5,670 bases of DNA from a bacterium (lineage in GTDB: Bacteria; Bacteroidota; Ignavibacteria; Kapaibacteriales; UBA2268). The notes beneath the pieces were generated by a model. It was not told the origin of the DNA. It worked only from the letters and a program-made list of their open reading frames with translations, and did not search any database. Position 1 is the first letter of the stretch. Every line of letters starts with the position of its first letter. Position numbers and translations under genes: made by a program. Positions 1 through 5,553 of this stretch are shown piece by piece. The stretch covers positions 1 through 5,670 of the forward strand of contig JAUHXN010000197.1 of NCBI GenBank assembly GCA_030426865.1, written 5' to 3'.

Positions 1-30
1 CATATTTGGCCTGAAGTGTTGGAGAAATAA
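1..30 (+). CDS. Possible 3' end of an unidentified + strand gene
   Basis: Frame 1 reads HIWPEVLEK followed by TAA at 28-30. The nine residues look like an ordinary protein C-terminus, and the repeats that follow are typical of intergenic DNA, so a gene ending here is plausible. With nine codons no family can be named, and an open stretch this short is expected by chance. This is a positional guess only. Confidence 0.22.
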   Translation, partial: HIWPEVLEK

Positions 31-84
31 GACATTGCAATATATGAAATTGTTGGGGAATAATCGTGTCACAATGTAAGAACC

Positions 85-158
85 TGTCATAGCGAGCGAA
101 GCGTGGCTATCTCTTTTTTGCCTAGATTGCCGCTTCCTTTCAGTCCTCGCAATTATGA
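85..158. repeat. Imperfect palindromic intergenic repeat, GCGAGCGAAGCG type
   Basis: The left arm begins TGTCATAGCGAGCGAAGCG and runs on to GGCTATCTC. The right arm, GATTGCCGCTTCC through CCTCGCAATTATGA, is its approximate reverse complement, separated by a T-rich spacer (114-120). From memory, repeats of the form TGTCATTGCGAGCGAAG...CTTCGCTCGCAATGACA are dispersed between genes in many bacterial genomes. This looks like a decayed copy of that type. It has no coding potential. It could form a long interrupted hairpin in RNA or single-stranded DNA. Confidence 0.6.
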
Positions 159-167
159 ACGGAATGC

Positions 168-244
168 TGTCATTCTGAATGAACAAAGTGAATGAAGAAT
201 CTAGGAAATGAAATAGATACTTTACTTCCATTCAGAGTGACGAG
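168..244. repeat. Imperfect palindromic intergenic repeat, CATTCTGAATG type
   Basis: The left end TGTCATTCTGAATG (168-181) and the right end CATTCAGAGTGACGA (229-243) are near reverse complements. Between them lies GTGAATGAAGAATCTAGG. The octamer AATCTAGG (198-205) is the exact reverse complement of CCTAGATT (121-128) in the neighbouring repeat, so the two units are related and could pair with each other. Dispersed repeats of the type TGTCATTCTGAATGAA...GAAGAATCT are familiar from draft genomes. No gene is seen. Confidence 0.55.
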
Positions 245-252
245 AAAATTGA

Positions 253-279
253 TACCCTCTTAACTTTCGTAAGAGGGTA
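253..279 (-). terminator. Perfect 10-bp hairpin, probable terminator of the phage operon
   Basis: TACCCTCTTA (253-262) and TAAGAGGGTA (270-279) are exact reverse complements separated by a 7-base loop. On the minus strand the hairpin begins about 17 bases after the portal gene's stop codon and is followed by a short T-rich run (TCAATTTTC). On the + strand the hairpin is followed by AATGGGG with no T tract, so termination of minus-strand transcription is favoured. The T tract is weak, which lowers confidence. Confidence 0.6.
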
Positions 280-295
280 AATGGGGAATTAATTT

Positions 296-1399
296 CTAAA
301 CAACATCCTCTCTCGAATAGCCATATTGCTTTATCCAGTATTCACTGCTAAAATTGATATTACCAAATCGCTGTATTTTCAGGTCTCGTTCTAGCTTTGT
401 ATCTAGGTTTTCTTCCTCAGTAATATATCTGAAATGGGTGTCATCAGCTAGTCCGAAGTTGAGCTTTATTATATAGCCGATTAGTGTATTGATAGCAGAT
501 TCGACTAATCGCATATCTGATTTGATTATCTCGTTTCGTATTTTATAGTGCGTTTCTGCTGCGGCTTTACTGCCATTGCCGACTTCCGTAGTTAGTGTTT
601 GCGAAAGTATAGCTTTTGAGACTTCGCTATTAGATAGTTTTATCATCTCACTATATAGCCGAACTGAGCTATAACGGTGGGGTTCTTCCATAGATATATC
701 TATGTCATTCGGAGCTACTATCACGCTATCTTCGGTCATACCAGCTAGTTCTTCGGCTAATCTTTCGGATTCCGCTTTGCTTGCTCCTCTTGAGTATTTG
801 CCTATTAGTAGTGGCATACCGTAGCGCTCCATAAAGTTAACCCAGAACCTGATACCCCCATTTTTGAATTTAATTGGCCAATAGCATTTGGATAGTAATG
901 CAATACCATAAGGCGATGAGTGACTAGGTTTATTTCGGACATCGAGGAATTTCATTTCTGGTAGTTTTACGCCTTTTGCTTGACCGTTCGGTCTGTACCT
1001 AAGCTTTCCCTCAATGTCTATATAAAATAGTTCCTGTGGCTTTGAAATAGCTTTATACGGTAAAGTATATTCGCCTTTGTTCTCCCAATATATTTCTATG
1101 GGTTGGAAACCGAATAGTATCGAATCGAGTATGTCCTCTGCTAGTCGATGTATATCGAATGAATTGAAAAATTCGGTAATAAATTGACTTCTATTACCAA
1201 TTACTTCATATTGGGCAGAAAGTGTACCGCTTTTTCTAGACTGTATGCAGCTCCAAAGGTGTGCATCGTAAAGTAATTCGCGATAACCTGCATAAGTGCT
1301 ACCTGATTTCCTAAGTACAGAATCAGGATTGGGAATAGCATCTAATAAGCTGCTAAACCCGTTTGAAAATTTTACAATTTCATTATAAATATTCTTCAT
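296..1399 (-). CDS. Mu gp29-like portal protein (DUF935 family)
   Basis: The portal protein forms the ring at the capsid vertex through which DNA is packaged and to which the tail joins. Family features, numbered from the start used here: an N-terminal helical region (about 1-70, with the ELLYDAHLWSCIQSRK segment typical of the family), GFQPIEIYW (97-105), SSPYGIALLSKCYWPIKFK (about 161-179), WVNFMERYGMPLLIGKY (186-202), and the family hallmark ILSQTLTTEVGNGSKAAAE (about 264-282) followed by a helix and the KLNFG segment. It has 367 residues, shorter than the roughly 500 of Mu gp29. The core is complete and the shortening is at the C-terminus. I chose ATG at 1399, which follows the upstream stop (1401-1403) by one base. 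In-frame ATGs at 1414 and 1432 would overlap that gene and none has a strong ribosome-binding site. It is the last gene of the operon. Family assignment is secure; the role as portal is by homology to Mu. Confidence 0.93.
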   Translation of the reverse strand: MKNIYNEIVKFSNGFSSLLDAIPNPDSVLRKSGSTYAGYRELLYDAHLWSCIQSRKSGTLSAQYEVIGNRSQFITEFFNSFDIHRLAEDILDSILFGFQPIEIYWENKGEYTLPYKAISKPQELFYIDIEGKLRYRPNGQAKGVKLPEMKFLDVRNKPSHSSPYGIALLSKCYWPIKFKNGGIRFWVNFMERYGMPLLIGKYSRGASKAESERLAEELAGMTEDSVIVAPNDIDISMEEPHRYSSVRLYSEMIKLSNSEVSKAILSQTLTTEVGNGSKAAAETHYKIRNEIIKSDMRLVESAINTLIGYIIKLNFGLADDTHFRYITEEENLDTKLERDLKIQRFGNINFSSEYWIKQYGYSREDVV

Positions 1400-1400
1400 A

Positions 1401-1811
1401 TTATTTGCTCGCATTTGATAATAAATAACCAAGAACTAGGCCGCCAGTTGCTATTAGTGGGTCTTCCCACCATGGCTCATTTCGTTGCGTTGTGGTAAGA
1501 ATTTCTTTTTTATTATAAACGGTATCTGTAGCCATTCTTATTGCTAGTTGCATCTGGTTCTCTGGGTAGTCGTATTTTACTTGTATAGTGTCATATTTGT
1601 AGATAGTATCTACGACTGCGGTGAATGGTCGCGTTTGTATTATCGTGTCTAATCTGTATATAAGCTTCGGCTTTATTTTCTCTATTACTATTGGCTCTTG
1701 TACTATGGTAAGAGTGTCAGTCGAGTGATTGATAATTTGATTTGGGTAATATATTTTAGTGATTGCCATACCGATTAATAAAGCTAGTATGACCATAATA
1801 ATGTCTTTCAT
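1401..1811 (-). CDS. Membrane-anchored beta-rich phage protein, function unknown
   Basis: The 136-residue product begins with one hydrophobic helix (about residues 3-19, MVILALLIGMAITKIYY) and continues as a Thr/Val/Ile-rich stretch with repeated DT-containing strands (STDTLTIV, RLDTIIQT, VVDTIYKYDTI, ATDTVYNKK). It ends in a Trp-Trp pair and a short second hydrophobic stretch (DPLIATGGLVLGYLLSNAS). Small phage proteins with an N-terminal anchor and DTI-type repeats are common near lysis or tail genes in Bacteroidota phages, but I know of no established role. A spanin-like envelope function is conceivable from the topology and from a lysis pair in the same operon, and is unproven. An ATG at 1823 is also in frame. 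I prefer 1811 because GAGGA lies 5 bases before it and the N-terminus then reads MKDIIMVIL. It sits between fibre and portal genes with one-base to 13-base gaps. Confidence 0.82.
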   Translation of the reverse strand: MKDIIMVILALLIGMAITKIYYPNQIINHSTDTLTIVQEPIVIEKIKPKLIYRLDTIIQTRPFTAVVDTIYKYDTIQVKYDYPENQMQLAIRMATDTVYNKKEILTTTQRNEPWWEDPLIATGGLVLGYLLSNASK

Positions 1812-1816
1812 GTTAT

Positions 1817-1821
1817 TCCTC
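1817..1821 (-). promoter_or_regulatory. Ribosome-binding site deciding the start at 1811
   Basis: On the minus strand GAGGA is followed by ATAAC and then ATG at 1811, an ideal spacing. The alternative ATG at 1823 overlaps the start of this site and has only a weak GGAA upstream, so the shorter product is favoured. Confidence 0.6.
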
Positions 1822-1824
1822 ATT

Positions 1825-3135
1825 TTATATTTCCGCGGAGCATAAATAATGTCCGCTAATTGAATTTGTGCTTATGGTAAACCCTTCATCATTTTTTATG
1901 GTGAAAGATTTCTCTGATATATCGTCTGCTACTACTTCAATATTAGTACCTGTACTAACTTGCCATTTCCCTATTTCTGGCGGATTATTAGCACTGATCA
2001 GAGTAACTATAGGAGACTTATACATATTGCTAATATGGATAGACCCGAAAGCGCCTCCACTATCAGTTCCAAATGAAGTAGGGAAAACCTTTTTTCCTGA
2101 GTTGATTATAGTTGTGGGTGCAAAGTTGTTATTATAGCTCTTTTGGTAGAATTTTTGACAGTCGTCAGAGTCTTGCTGATAGCAGTTAGCAACGAATTCT
2201 ATAATAGAGTTATTAGGTAATAATTGTGCTTCATTTAGAATAATCTTCTCTCCTGAAGTTAGACTCTCAAACCATACGAGAACTGCAATATTAGTAACAT
2301 CAGTAGTAGCTATTTCGATGTCTTCTAACTTGATTATTGATGCCGTCTCGCTTAACTCTATTGCATCGCTCACTCCTTCATAGTTCCAATTAGCAGATAG
2401 CGTTGGGTTAGTGCCTTCACTATTCCAAGTTGATATAACGGCATTGTTGGTAGAGTCAGTTACCCCATTCCAAGATAGAATAGCTAATTTTGCATTTGCA
2501 ATATTATCACTCGAAATTTGAACAGAAGCTGAAAACTTCCCATCAAGTAACGAGCTGATATATAAGTTAGGTATAATCTGTAAAATCCCAAACTTCGAAT
2601 CATACACCGATTCTATTTGCATACCAGTAGGGTCTTTTGGTGATGAGATCAGAGTGTTAGAATCGCTAATTGCAATCCATCTATCTGCAGTAAAGTTATT
2701 ATCTGTAGCTACAATTGAAGTACGATTTATAAGTACACATTTACCGCTAGCTTCGCTGGTTTCCGATTCATCACTCCCTGTGCTATAACATCTAAAGCTA
2801 GTGTTATCAACGACTATAATAGTTTCACCACTTGTAGTATCGTAACTACTATCGCTCATTTGTGTTGTCTGTACTATATCAGCCGTTTGGAATCCATGAG
2901 GTATGCTAGTTTCCAAAGTACAAACATTTGACAATCTACTCCTGTTGACTATTTCAAATTCATTCGCTACTCTCTGCCAAATCCTGAAATTTGGATTAAT
3001 GAGTAGGTTGTTTCTTTTATTAGTTTCTTCTAATTTACTATCAATTAGTTCAATCAAATCCGATTGAAGTTCTATGTTTCCGTCTATATTACCCCAGATA
3101 TTCTCAGGTAATGGTGGAAAATAACTAAATGGCAT
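1825..3135 (-). CDS. Phage tail fibre / receptor-binding protein with carbohydrate-binding-type fold
   Basis: A 436-residue virion protein, presumably at the tail tip where it binds the host surface. The N-terminus FPPLPENIWGNIDGNIELQ (about 6-24) looks like the conserved virion-attachment segment, followed by a helix (25-42). NLLINPNFRIWQR (43-55) and NFTADRW (147-153) are the two halves of the NxxFxIWQRG...YTADRW signature found in many phage fibre proteins. The region from 183 to about 315 is the beta-sandwich (FSASVQISS, AILSWNGV, LSANWNYEG). DCQKFYQKSY (325-334) matches the usual CQRYYxKSY motif that leads into a C-terminal beta domain (335-436). Residues about 64-146 interrupt the signature and look like a separate inserted beta domain. 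ATG at 3135 has AGAGGA 4 bases upstream, overlapping the previous gene's stop. No enzymatic motif is seen. The class is confident; the receptor is unknown. Confidence 0.85.
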   Translation of the reverse strand: MPFSYFPPLPENIWGNIDGNIELQSDLIELIDSKLEETNKRNNLLINPNFRIWQRVANEFEIVNRSRLSNVCTLETSIPHGFQTADIVQTTQMSDSSYDTTSGETIIVVDNTSFRCYSTGSDESETSEASGKCVLINRTSIVATDNNFTADRWIAISDSNTLISSPKDPTGMQIESVYDSKFGILQIIPNLYISSLLDGKFSASVQISSDNIANAKLAILSWNGVTDSTNNAVISTWNSEGTNPTLSANWNYEGVSDAIELSETASIIKLEDIEIATTDVTNIAVLVWFESLTSGEKIILNEAQLLPNNSIIEFVANCYQQDSDDCQKFYQKSYNNNFAPTTIINSGKKVFPTSFGTDSGGAFGSIHISNMYKSPIVTLISANNPPEIGKWQVSTGTNIEVVADDISEKSFTIKNDEGFTISTNSISGHYLCSAEI

Positions 3136-3144
3136 TTTATCCTC

Positions 3145-3483
3145 TTATTTGTAATATAAATGAGCGCTAATCTGACCTGAAATTATGCCCACTGGTATAT
3201 ATTCTATTTTGAAAAATTTGAACACTTGACGGATAACTATTAGCTCAGAATCATCGAAATTATTCGGTGAGTTTATCCTATACATTTTTCTATAACCGGC
3301 GTTACTTTGGTCATTAGAACCGACTAACATCAAGTGGCCGGTCATTGGCCCGGCTATACCAGACCAGCTAATTTGGAGCGAAACCACCTTCTCATTCCTC
3401 CCTTTCATCTCAGGTGCTACATCCACCCATTTACTTGAGAAAGGAGTATTAGCAGCGTGGTTGTTCATTAGTCTAATAATCAT
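3145..3483 (-). CDS. Small beta-rich putative virion protein, function unknown
   Basis: The 112-residue product has no signal peptide or membrane helix. The core VVSLQISWSGIAGP (about 33-46), HLMLVGSNDQSNAG (50-63) and the C-terminal FFKIEYIPVGIISGQISAHL (90-109) suggest a single beta-sandwich. The LxGSND segment and the closing GxxSGxxxAxLYYK pattern recall small proteins that often sit just before fibre genes in phages, so a structural or fibre-accessory role is inferred from context rather than known. The start at 3483 is well supported by GAGGTG at 3488-3493 with a 4-base gap. It overlaps the endolysin's 3' end by 11 bases and stops 9 bases before the fibre start, consistent with coupled translation. 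Confidence 0.8.
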   Translation of the reverse strand: MIIRLMNNHAANTPFSSKWVDVAPEMKGRNEKVVSLQISWSGIAGPMTGHLMLVGSNDQSNAGYRKMYRINSPNNFDDSELIVIRQVFKFFKIEYIPVGIISGQISAHLYYK

Positions 3484-4060
3484 CTATCACCTCGAATTTT
3501 ACTACACCTCTTAGCAATAATTTGCCAAGTGGATGGCTCAGGTATCTCATCTTTATACCAACACCCTCTCTTTGCTTTAGCTTCACATTGAAAGCAATAG
3601 TTTTGACGATTCCTTTGCTCTTTGTTTCTATGACCCTTTCTATGTGGCCTTTCCAACTTGACTTCGATTTCCATACTAATAGGTCGTGTCTCGCTATTGG
3701 TTTATCAACTCTCTTCCCTCGATTAATAGCATCATTAAGCACGGCATTAGCAACTGCGGTTCGTTTTATTGGAATGGTAGAATTACTCAGATTTAGCTTC
3801 TTACTTGCCTCTCTGAAAGACCAATATACACCCGCTGCGCAGTAGGGATAGCCCTCACTCAAACCCACCGAAGCGAGATATTTTGCCACCTCCCCTTTGT
3901 TATTTCCGACCTCCATTACTCCAACTTGTGTAAGGGCGATTCTCTCCGATTCTATTAGCAAATCGCCATTGCAGGGCAGTTCGTACATAGTATAGGAACT
4001 GAGTAAATAGCTTATGAGAATTGCACCAAATAAACGCCGAGCACTGATAGACCAACGCAT
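3473..4060 (-). CDS. Phage endolysin, CHAP/NlpC-like cysteine peptidase-amidase
   Basis: This 195-residue enzyme is expected to cut peptidoglycan peptide or amide bonds at the end of infection. After a short basic N-terminus, residues 10-26 are hydrophobic (FGAILISYLLSSYTMY) and could be a signal peptide or signal-anchor for export. The catalytic part follows: ERIALTQVGVMEVGNNKGE (38-56), SVGLSEGYPYCAAGVYWSF (64-82) with presumed nucleophile Cys74, ARHDLLVWKSKSSWKGHIERV (about 123-143) with presumed His139, and VKTIAFNVK (152-160), where Asn158 may be the third polar residue. EGVGIKMRYLSHPLGKLLLRG closes the domain. Cys and His order and spacing fit CHAP/NlpC folds. ATG at 4060 has GGGGGTG 5 bases upstream despite a 49-base overlap with the putative holin. 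An internal ATG at 3988 lacks a site and would remove the hydrophobic segment. No cell-wall-binding domain is present. Confidence 0.88.
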   Translation of the reverse strand: MRWSISARRLFGAILISYLLSSYTMYELPCNGDLLIESERIALTQVGVMEVGNNKGEVAKYLASVGLSEGYPYCAAGVYWSFREASKKLNLSNSTIPIKRTAVANAVLNDAINRGKRVDKPIARHDLLVWKSKSSWKGHIERVIETKSKGIVKTIAFNVKLKQREGVGIKMRYLSHPLGKLLLRGVVKFEVIDDY

Positions 4061-4287
4061 ATATGCACCCCCATAAATATGTGACCGAGATTATTAGTTT
4101 CTAATTCGTTAGTGAAGTCGATTTTGGTATATGAATAAACGGCCAGTGCTGATAGTCCAACAGCCAGCACCTCTATCATCACTATTATCAGCAACGTGTG
4201 TAGTTCTTCAATCCCTGGTAATAAGAAGACCCAAGCAAAAAGTAGAACTGTAGCGAGTAGTCCATATCTCATACAATTTCTATACAT
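4012..4287 (-). CDS. Three-helix membrane protein, putative holin
   Basis: The 91-residue product is almost entirely membrane-embedded, with hydrophobic spans at about 8-24 (YGLLATVLLFAWVFLLP), 31-53 (TLLIIVMIEVLAVGLSALAV) and 69-88 (HIFMGVHICVGLSVLGVYLV). The last two are joined by a polar loop (YTKIDFTNELETNN). Size, topology and position immediately before, and overlapping, the endolysin fit a holin, the inner-membrane protein that times lysis. The segment GHIFMGVHICVGLSVLGVY resembles a conserved unannotated family I associate with Bacteroidota phages. No holin family is certain. ATG at 4287 is favoured over 4272 by GGGGGT at 4292-4297 with a 4-base gap. It overlaps the DUF1320 gene's end by 8 bases. 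Confidence 0.78.
   Translation of the reverse strand: MYRNCMRYGLLATVLLFAWVFLLPGIEELHTLLIIVMIEVLAVGLSALAVYSYTKIDFTNELETNNLGHIFMGVHICVGLSVLGVYLVQFS
4066..4072 (-). promoter_or_regulatory. Ribosome-binding site deciding the endolysin start
   Basis: GGGGGTG on the minus strand lies 5 bases before ATG 4060, inside the putative holin gene. A near-identical GGGGGT stands before the putative holin start (4292-4297). The site supports the long endolysin form with its hydrophobic N-terminus and translation of the endolysin within the upstream coding region. Confidence 0.5.
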
Positions 4288-4732
4288 CGGTACCCCCGAA
4301 ATAAGAGTCTAGTACATCACCAGAATATAGGCGATTACCGTTTGATTTGGTGCTGATAATAGTTGGTGGAGCATCAATGCCGGCGGTGTAACCTCCCAAG
4401 TATAGCTCGCCGGTACGAATGTCATCTAGCAACTGCATTGACTCTTCATAATAGCCGTTTATCTCCGATGGGAGCGGCAGTTCGCCATATTCTATTCGGT
4501 AGAGATGGTAGATAGTCAAGTCTATAGAAAGTGAGATAATGAGTGCATCTGGTTCGTCAAAAGGTACATCGTATCTACCATGTAATGATGCGTCTATAGT
4601 AGCATCTGCCAAATCGCGAGCCACATCAGTTCTGTCTGTGTCTATAGTTGTGCCGCTCTCATCGCCTGTTAGCTTAGCAAGTTCCGATGAGGTAAACCTT
4701 TTCAATAAGTCTGAGTTAGATGAATAAGGCAT
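4280..4732 (-). CDS. Mu gp36-like head/connector protein (DUF1320 family)
   Basis: This 150-residue protein matches the DUF1320/Mu gp36 family throughout. It has SNSDLLKRFTSSELAKLTGD (5-24), a short variable loop, VARDLADATIDASLHGRYDVPF (37-58), a helix SLSIDLTIYHLYRI (67-80), and EINGYYEESMQLLDDIRTGELYLG (90-113). The Gly-rich tail (114-150) is variable. In Mu this gene lies in the head region, and the family is generally regarded as a head or head-tail connector component, though its exact role is poorly defined. ATG at 4732 has GGAGGA at 4737-4742 with a 4-base gap, one of the strongest sites in the window. It is the first gene of the visible operon, and no clear promoter or upstream phage gene is seen between it and the divergent gene at 4921, which is odd for a protein normally encoded mid-operon. 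Confidence 0.92.
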   Translation of the reverse strand: MPYSSNSDLLKRFTSSELAKLTGDESGTTIDTDRTDVARDLADATIDASLHGRYDVPFDEPDALIISLSIDLTIYHLYRIEYGELPLPSEINGYYEESMQLLDDIRTGELYLGGYTAGIDAPPTIISTKSNGNRLYSGDVLDSYFGGTDV

Positions 4733-4920
4733 CTATTCCTCCGCTTTTATATTGTTATGAAATAATTCGAGAAGCGAAAGTAATAGGTGCTACGAATGCC
4801 TGCATTAAAACAGAAATGAAAGTATTCCGAAATAATATTAGAATGGTAAAAGGTGCGTAAAGGTTATGAAATGATTCGCTTTTTTTATATTTTGCAATAT
4901 TCCAATAAAAGAGGCCCACT
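4733..4920. other. Divergent spacer between phage operon and SBBP gene
   Basis: The spacer holds the DUF1320 ribosome-binding site (4737-4742), an open + frame that may be a gene remnant (4756-4860), a run of seven T (4880-4886) with only a weak hairpin before it, and the SBBP gene's AGAGG site (4910-4914). TATATTTTGC (4887-4895 region) partly resembles the Bacteroidota -7 element TAnnTTTG but does not match it, and no matching -33 element is evident. I see no convincing promoter for the phage genes. Confidence 0.4.
4756..4860 (+). pseudogene. Possible broken 3' end of a + strand gene
   Basis: Frame 1 reads YEIIREAKVIGATNACIKTE and continues through KVFRNNIRMVKGA to a TAA at 4858-4860. The Lys/Glu/Ile-rich composition and purine-first codons look like real coding sequence of an AT-rich genome, and the next gene on this strand begins 60 bases later. 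There is no plausible start near it. The frame stays open to 4720, but that part is antisense to the DUF1320 gene. If real, it is a gene tail cut off where the phage cassette begins (about 4746-4756). I do not recognise the family. A chance open frame of this length is quite possible. Confidence 0.28.
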
Positions 4921-5553
4921 ATGAAACATCTATTTACAATTGTTTTCCTATTCTTCTCTTTGAATGCTTATTCACAAGAAGATAATCTATTATATTCTAG
5001 TTATGTAGGCGGATCATCTACGGATGAAATAAAAAATGTGCATACTGATAAAGAAAACAATATTTACGTTGTGGGTTTTACAAAAAGTATAGACTATCCA
5101 ACTACTAATGACGCATTCCAAAAATCACATGGTGGTGATATTGATATTTTTATTACAAAATACGATGAGAATATGTCACTTGTATGGAGTACTTTTTTAG
5201 GAGGTAACAGTAGAGATATTGTTCATAACATGGCTGTTTCAGATAATGCTATTTGGATAGTAGGTGAAACCTTATCAGGTAATTATCCAACAACGAGCAA
5301 TGCTATTTCAAAAAAATTTATGGGTGGCTCAGGAGATATTATTGTTTCTAAATTATCACTTGATGGACAATTGTTATATTCTACTTATTTTGGAGGACAA
5401 GAATACGACCCAGCAGCAGGAATGGCAATAGATTCTAATAAAAATATATGGATAACAGGAAGAACGAATAGTAATAATTTCAGAACAACAACAAACGCAA
5501 TTACAGGCAGCCCACCGGGAAGCTTATGCCTTTCAGCAACTGCAATTAGATAA
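4921..5553 (+). CDS. Secreted SBBP-repeat beta-propeller protein, 3' truncated
   Basis: The N-terminus MKHLFTIVFLFFSLNAYSQ is a clear signal peptide (cleavage near residue 19). SBBP repeats follow with an exact 64-residue step: YSSYVGG (25-31), WSTFLGG (89-95) and YSTYFGG (153-159), each followed by a [V/I]xGxT strand and a closing PTT motif (YPTTNDAF 59-66, YPTTSNAI 122-129, FRTTTNAI 187-194). Such repeats form extracellular beta-propellers, often in large surface or adhesin-like proteins with C-terminal secretion sorting domains. Here the third repeat breaks off at about residue 195. The remaining 15 residues up to the stop at 5551-5553 are read out of frame from another gene, so the natural product was surely longer. 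AGAGG at 4910-4914 supports the start. GC is about one third, unlike the sequence after 5507. The biological role is unknown. Confidence 0.8.
   Translation: MKHLFTIVFLFFSLNAYSQEDNLLYSSYVGGSSTDEIKNVHTDKENNIYVVGFTKSIDYPTTNDAFQKSHGGDIDIFITKYDENMSLVWSTFLGGNSRDIVHNMAVSDNAIWIVGETLSGNYPTTSNAISKKFMGGSGDIIVSKLSLDGQLLYSTYFGGQEYDPAAGMAIDSNKNIWITGRTNSNNFRTTTNAITGSPPGSLCLSATAIR

Noticed and set aside
1400..1432. Longer N-terminus for the portal from ATG 1432 or 1414
   Set aside because: It would overlap the preceding gene by 14-32 bases without a ribosome-binding site, and the added residues are not typical of the family.
1868..2137. Open + strand frame antisense to the fibre gene
   Set aside because: It mirrors the C-terminal coding sequence of a well-supported fibre gene, has no ribosome-binding site and resembles no family.
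3480..3674. Minus-strand frame nested in the endolysin gene, considered as an embedded lysis gene of the Rz1 kind
   Set aside because: The 64 residues are highly basic with no signal peptide, lipobox or membrane segment, and it lies in a different frame of a clearly conserved enzyme domain.
3522..3845. Open + strand frame antisense to the endolysin
   Set aside because: Its hydrophobic composition is what antisense reading of the endolysin produces, and the endolysin has clear catalytic motifs.
4539..4727. Open + strand frame antisense to the DUF1320 gene
   Set aside because: Ser-rich low-complexity shadow of a conserved family gene.
35..4900. Shared TTGCAATAT at 35-43 and 4892-4900, considered as attachment-site repeats flanking the phage genes
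   Set aside because: Nine AT-rich bases containing the palindrome ATTGCAAT are expected by chance, and Mu-like phages do not use such att cores.
4756..4977. Minus-strand open frame ending 20-odd bases before the DUF1320 start, considered as an upstream phage gene
   Set aside because: It runs antisense through the SBBP signal peptide, has no good start, and its hydrophobic composition looks like the complement of the + strand frame.
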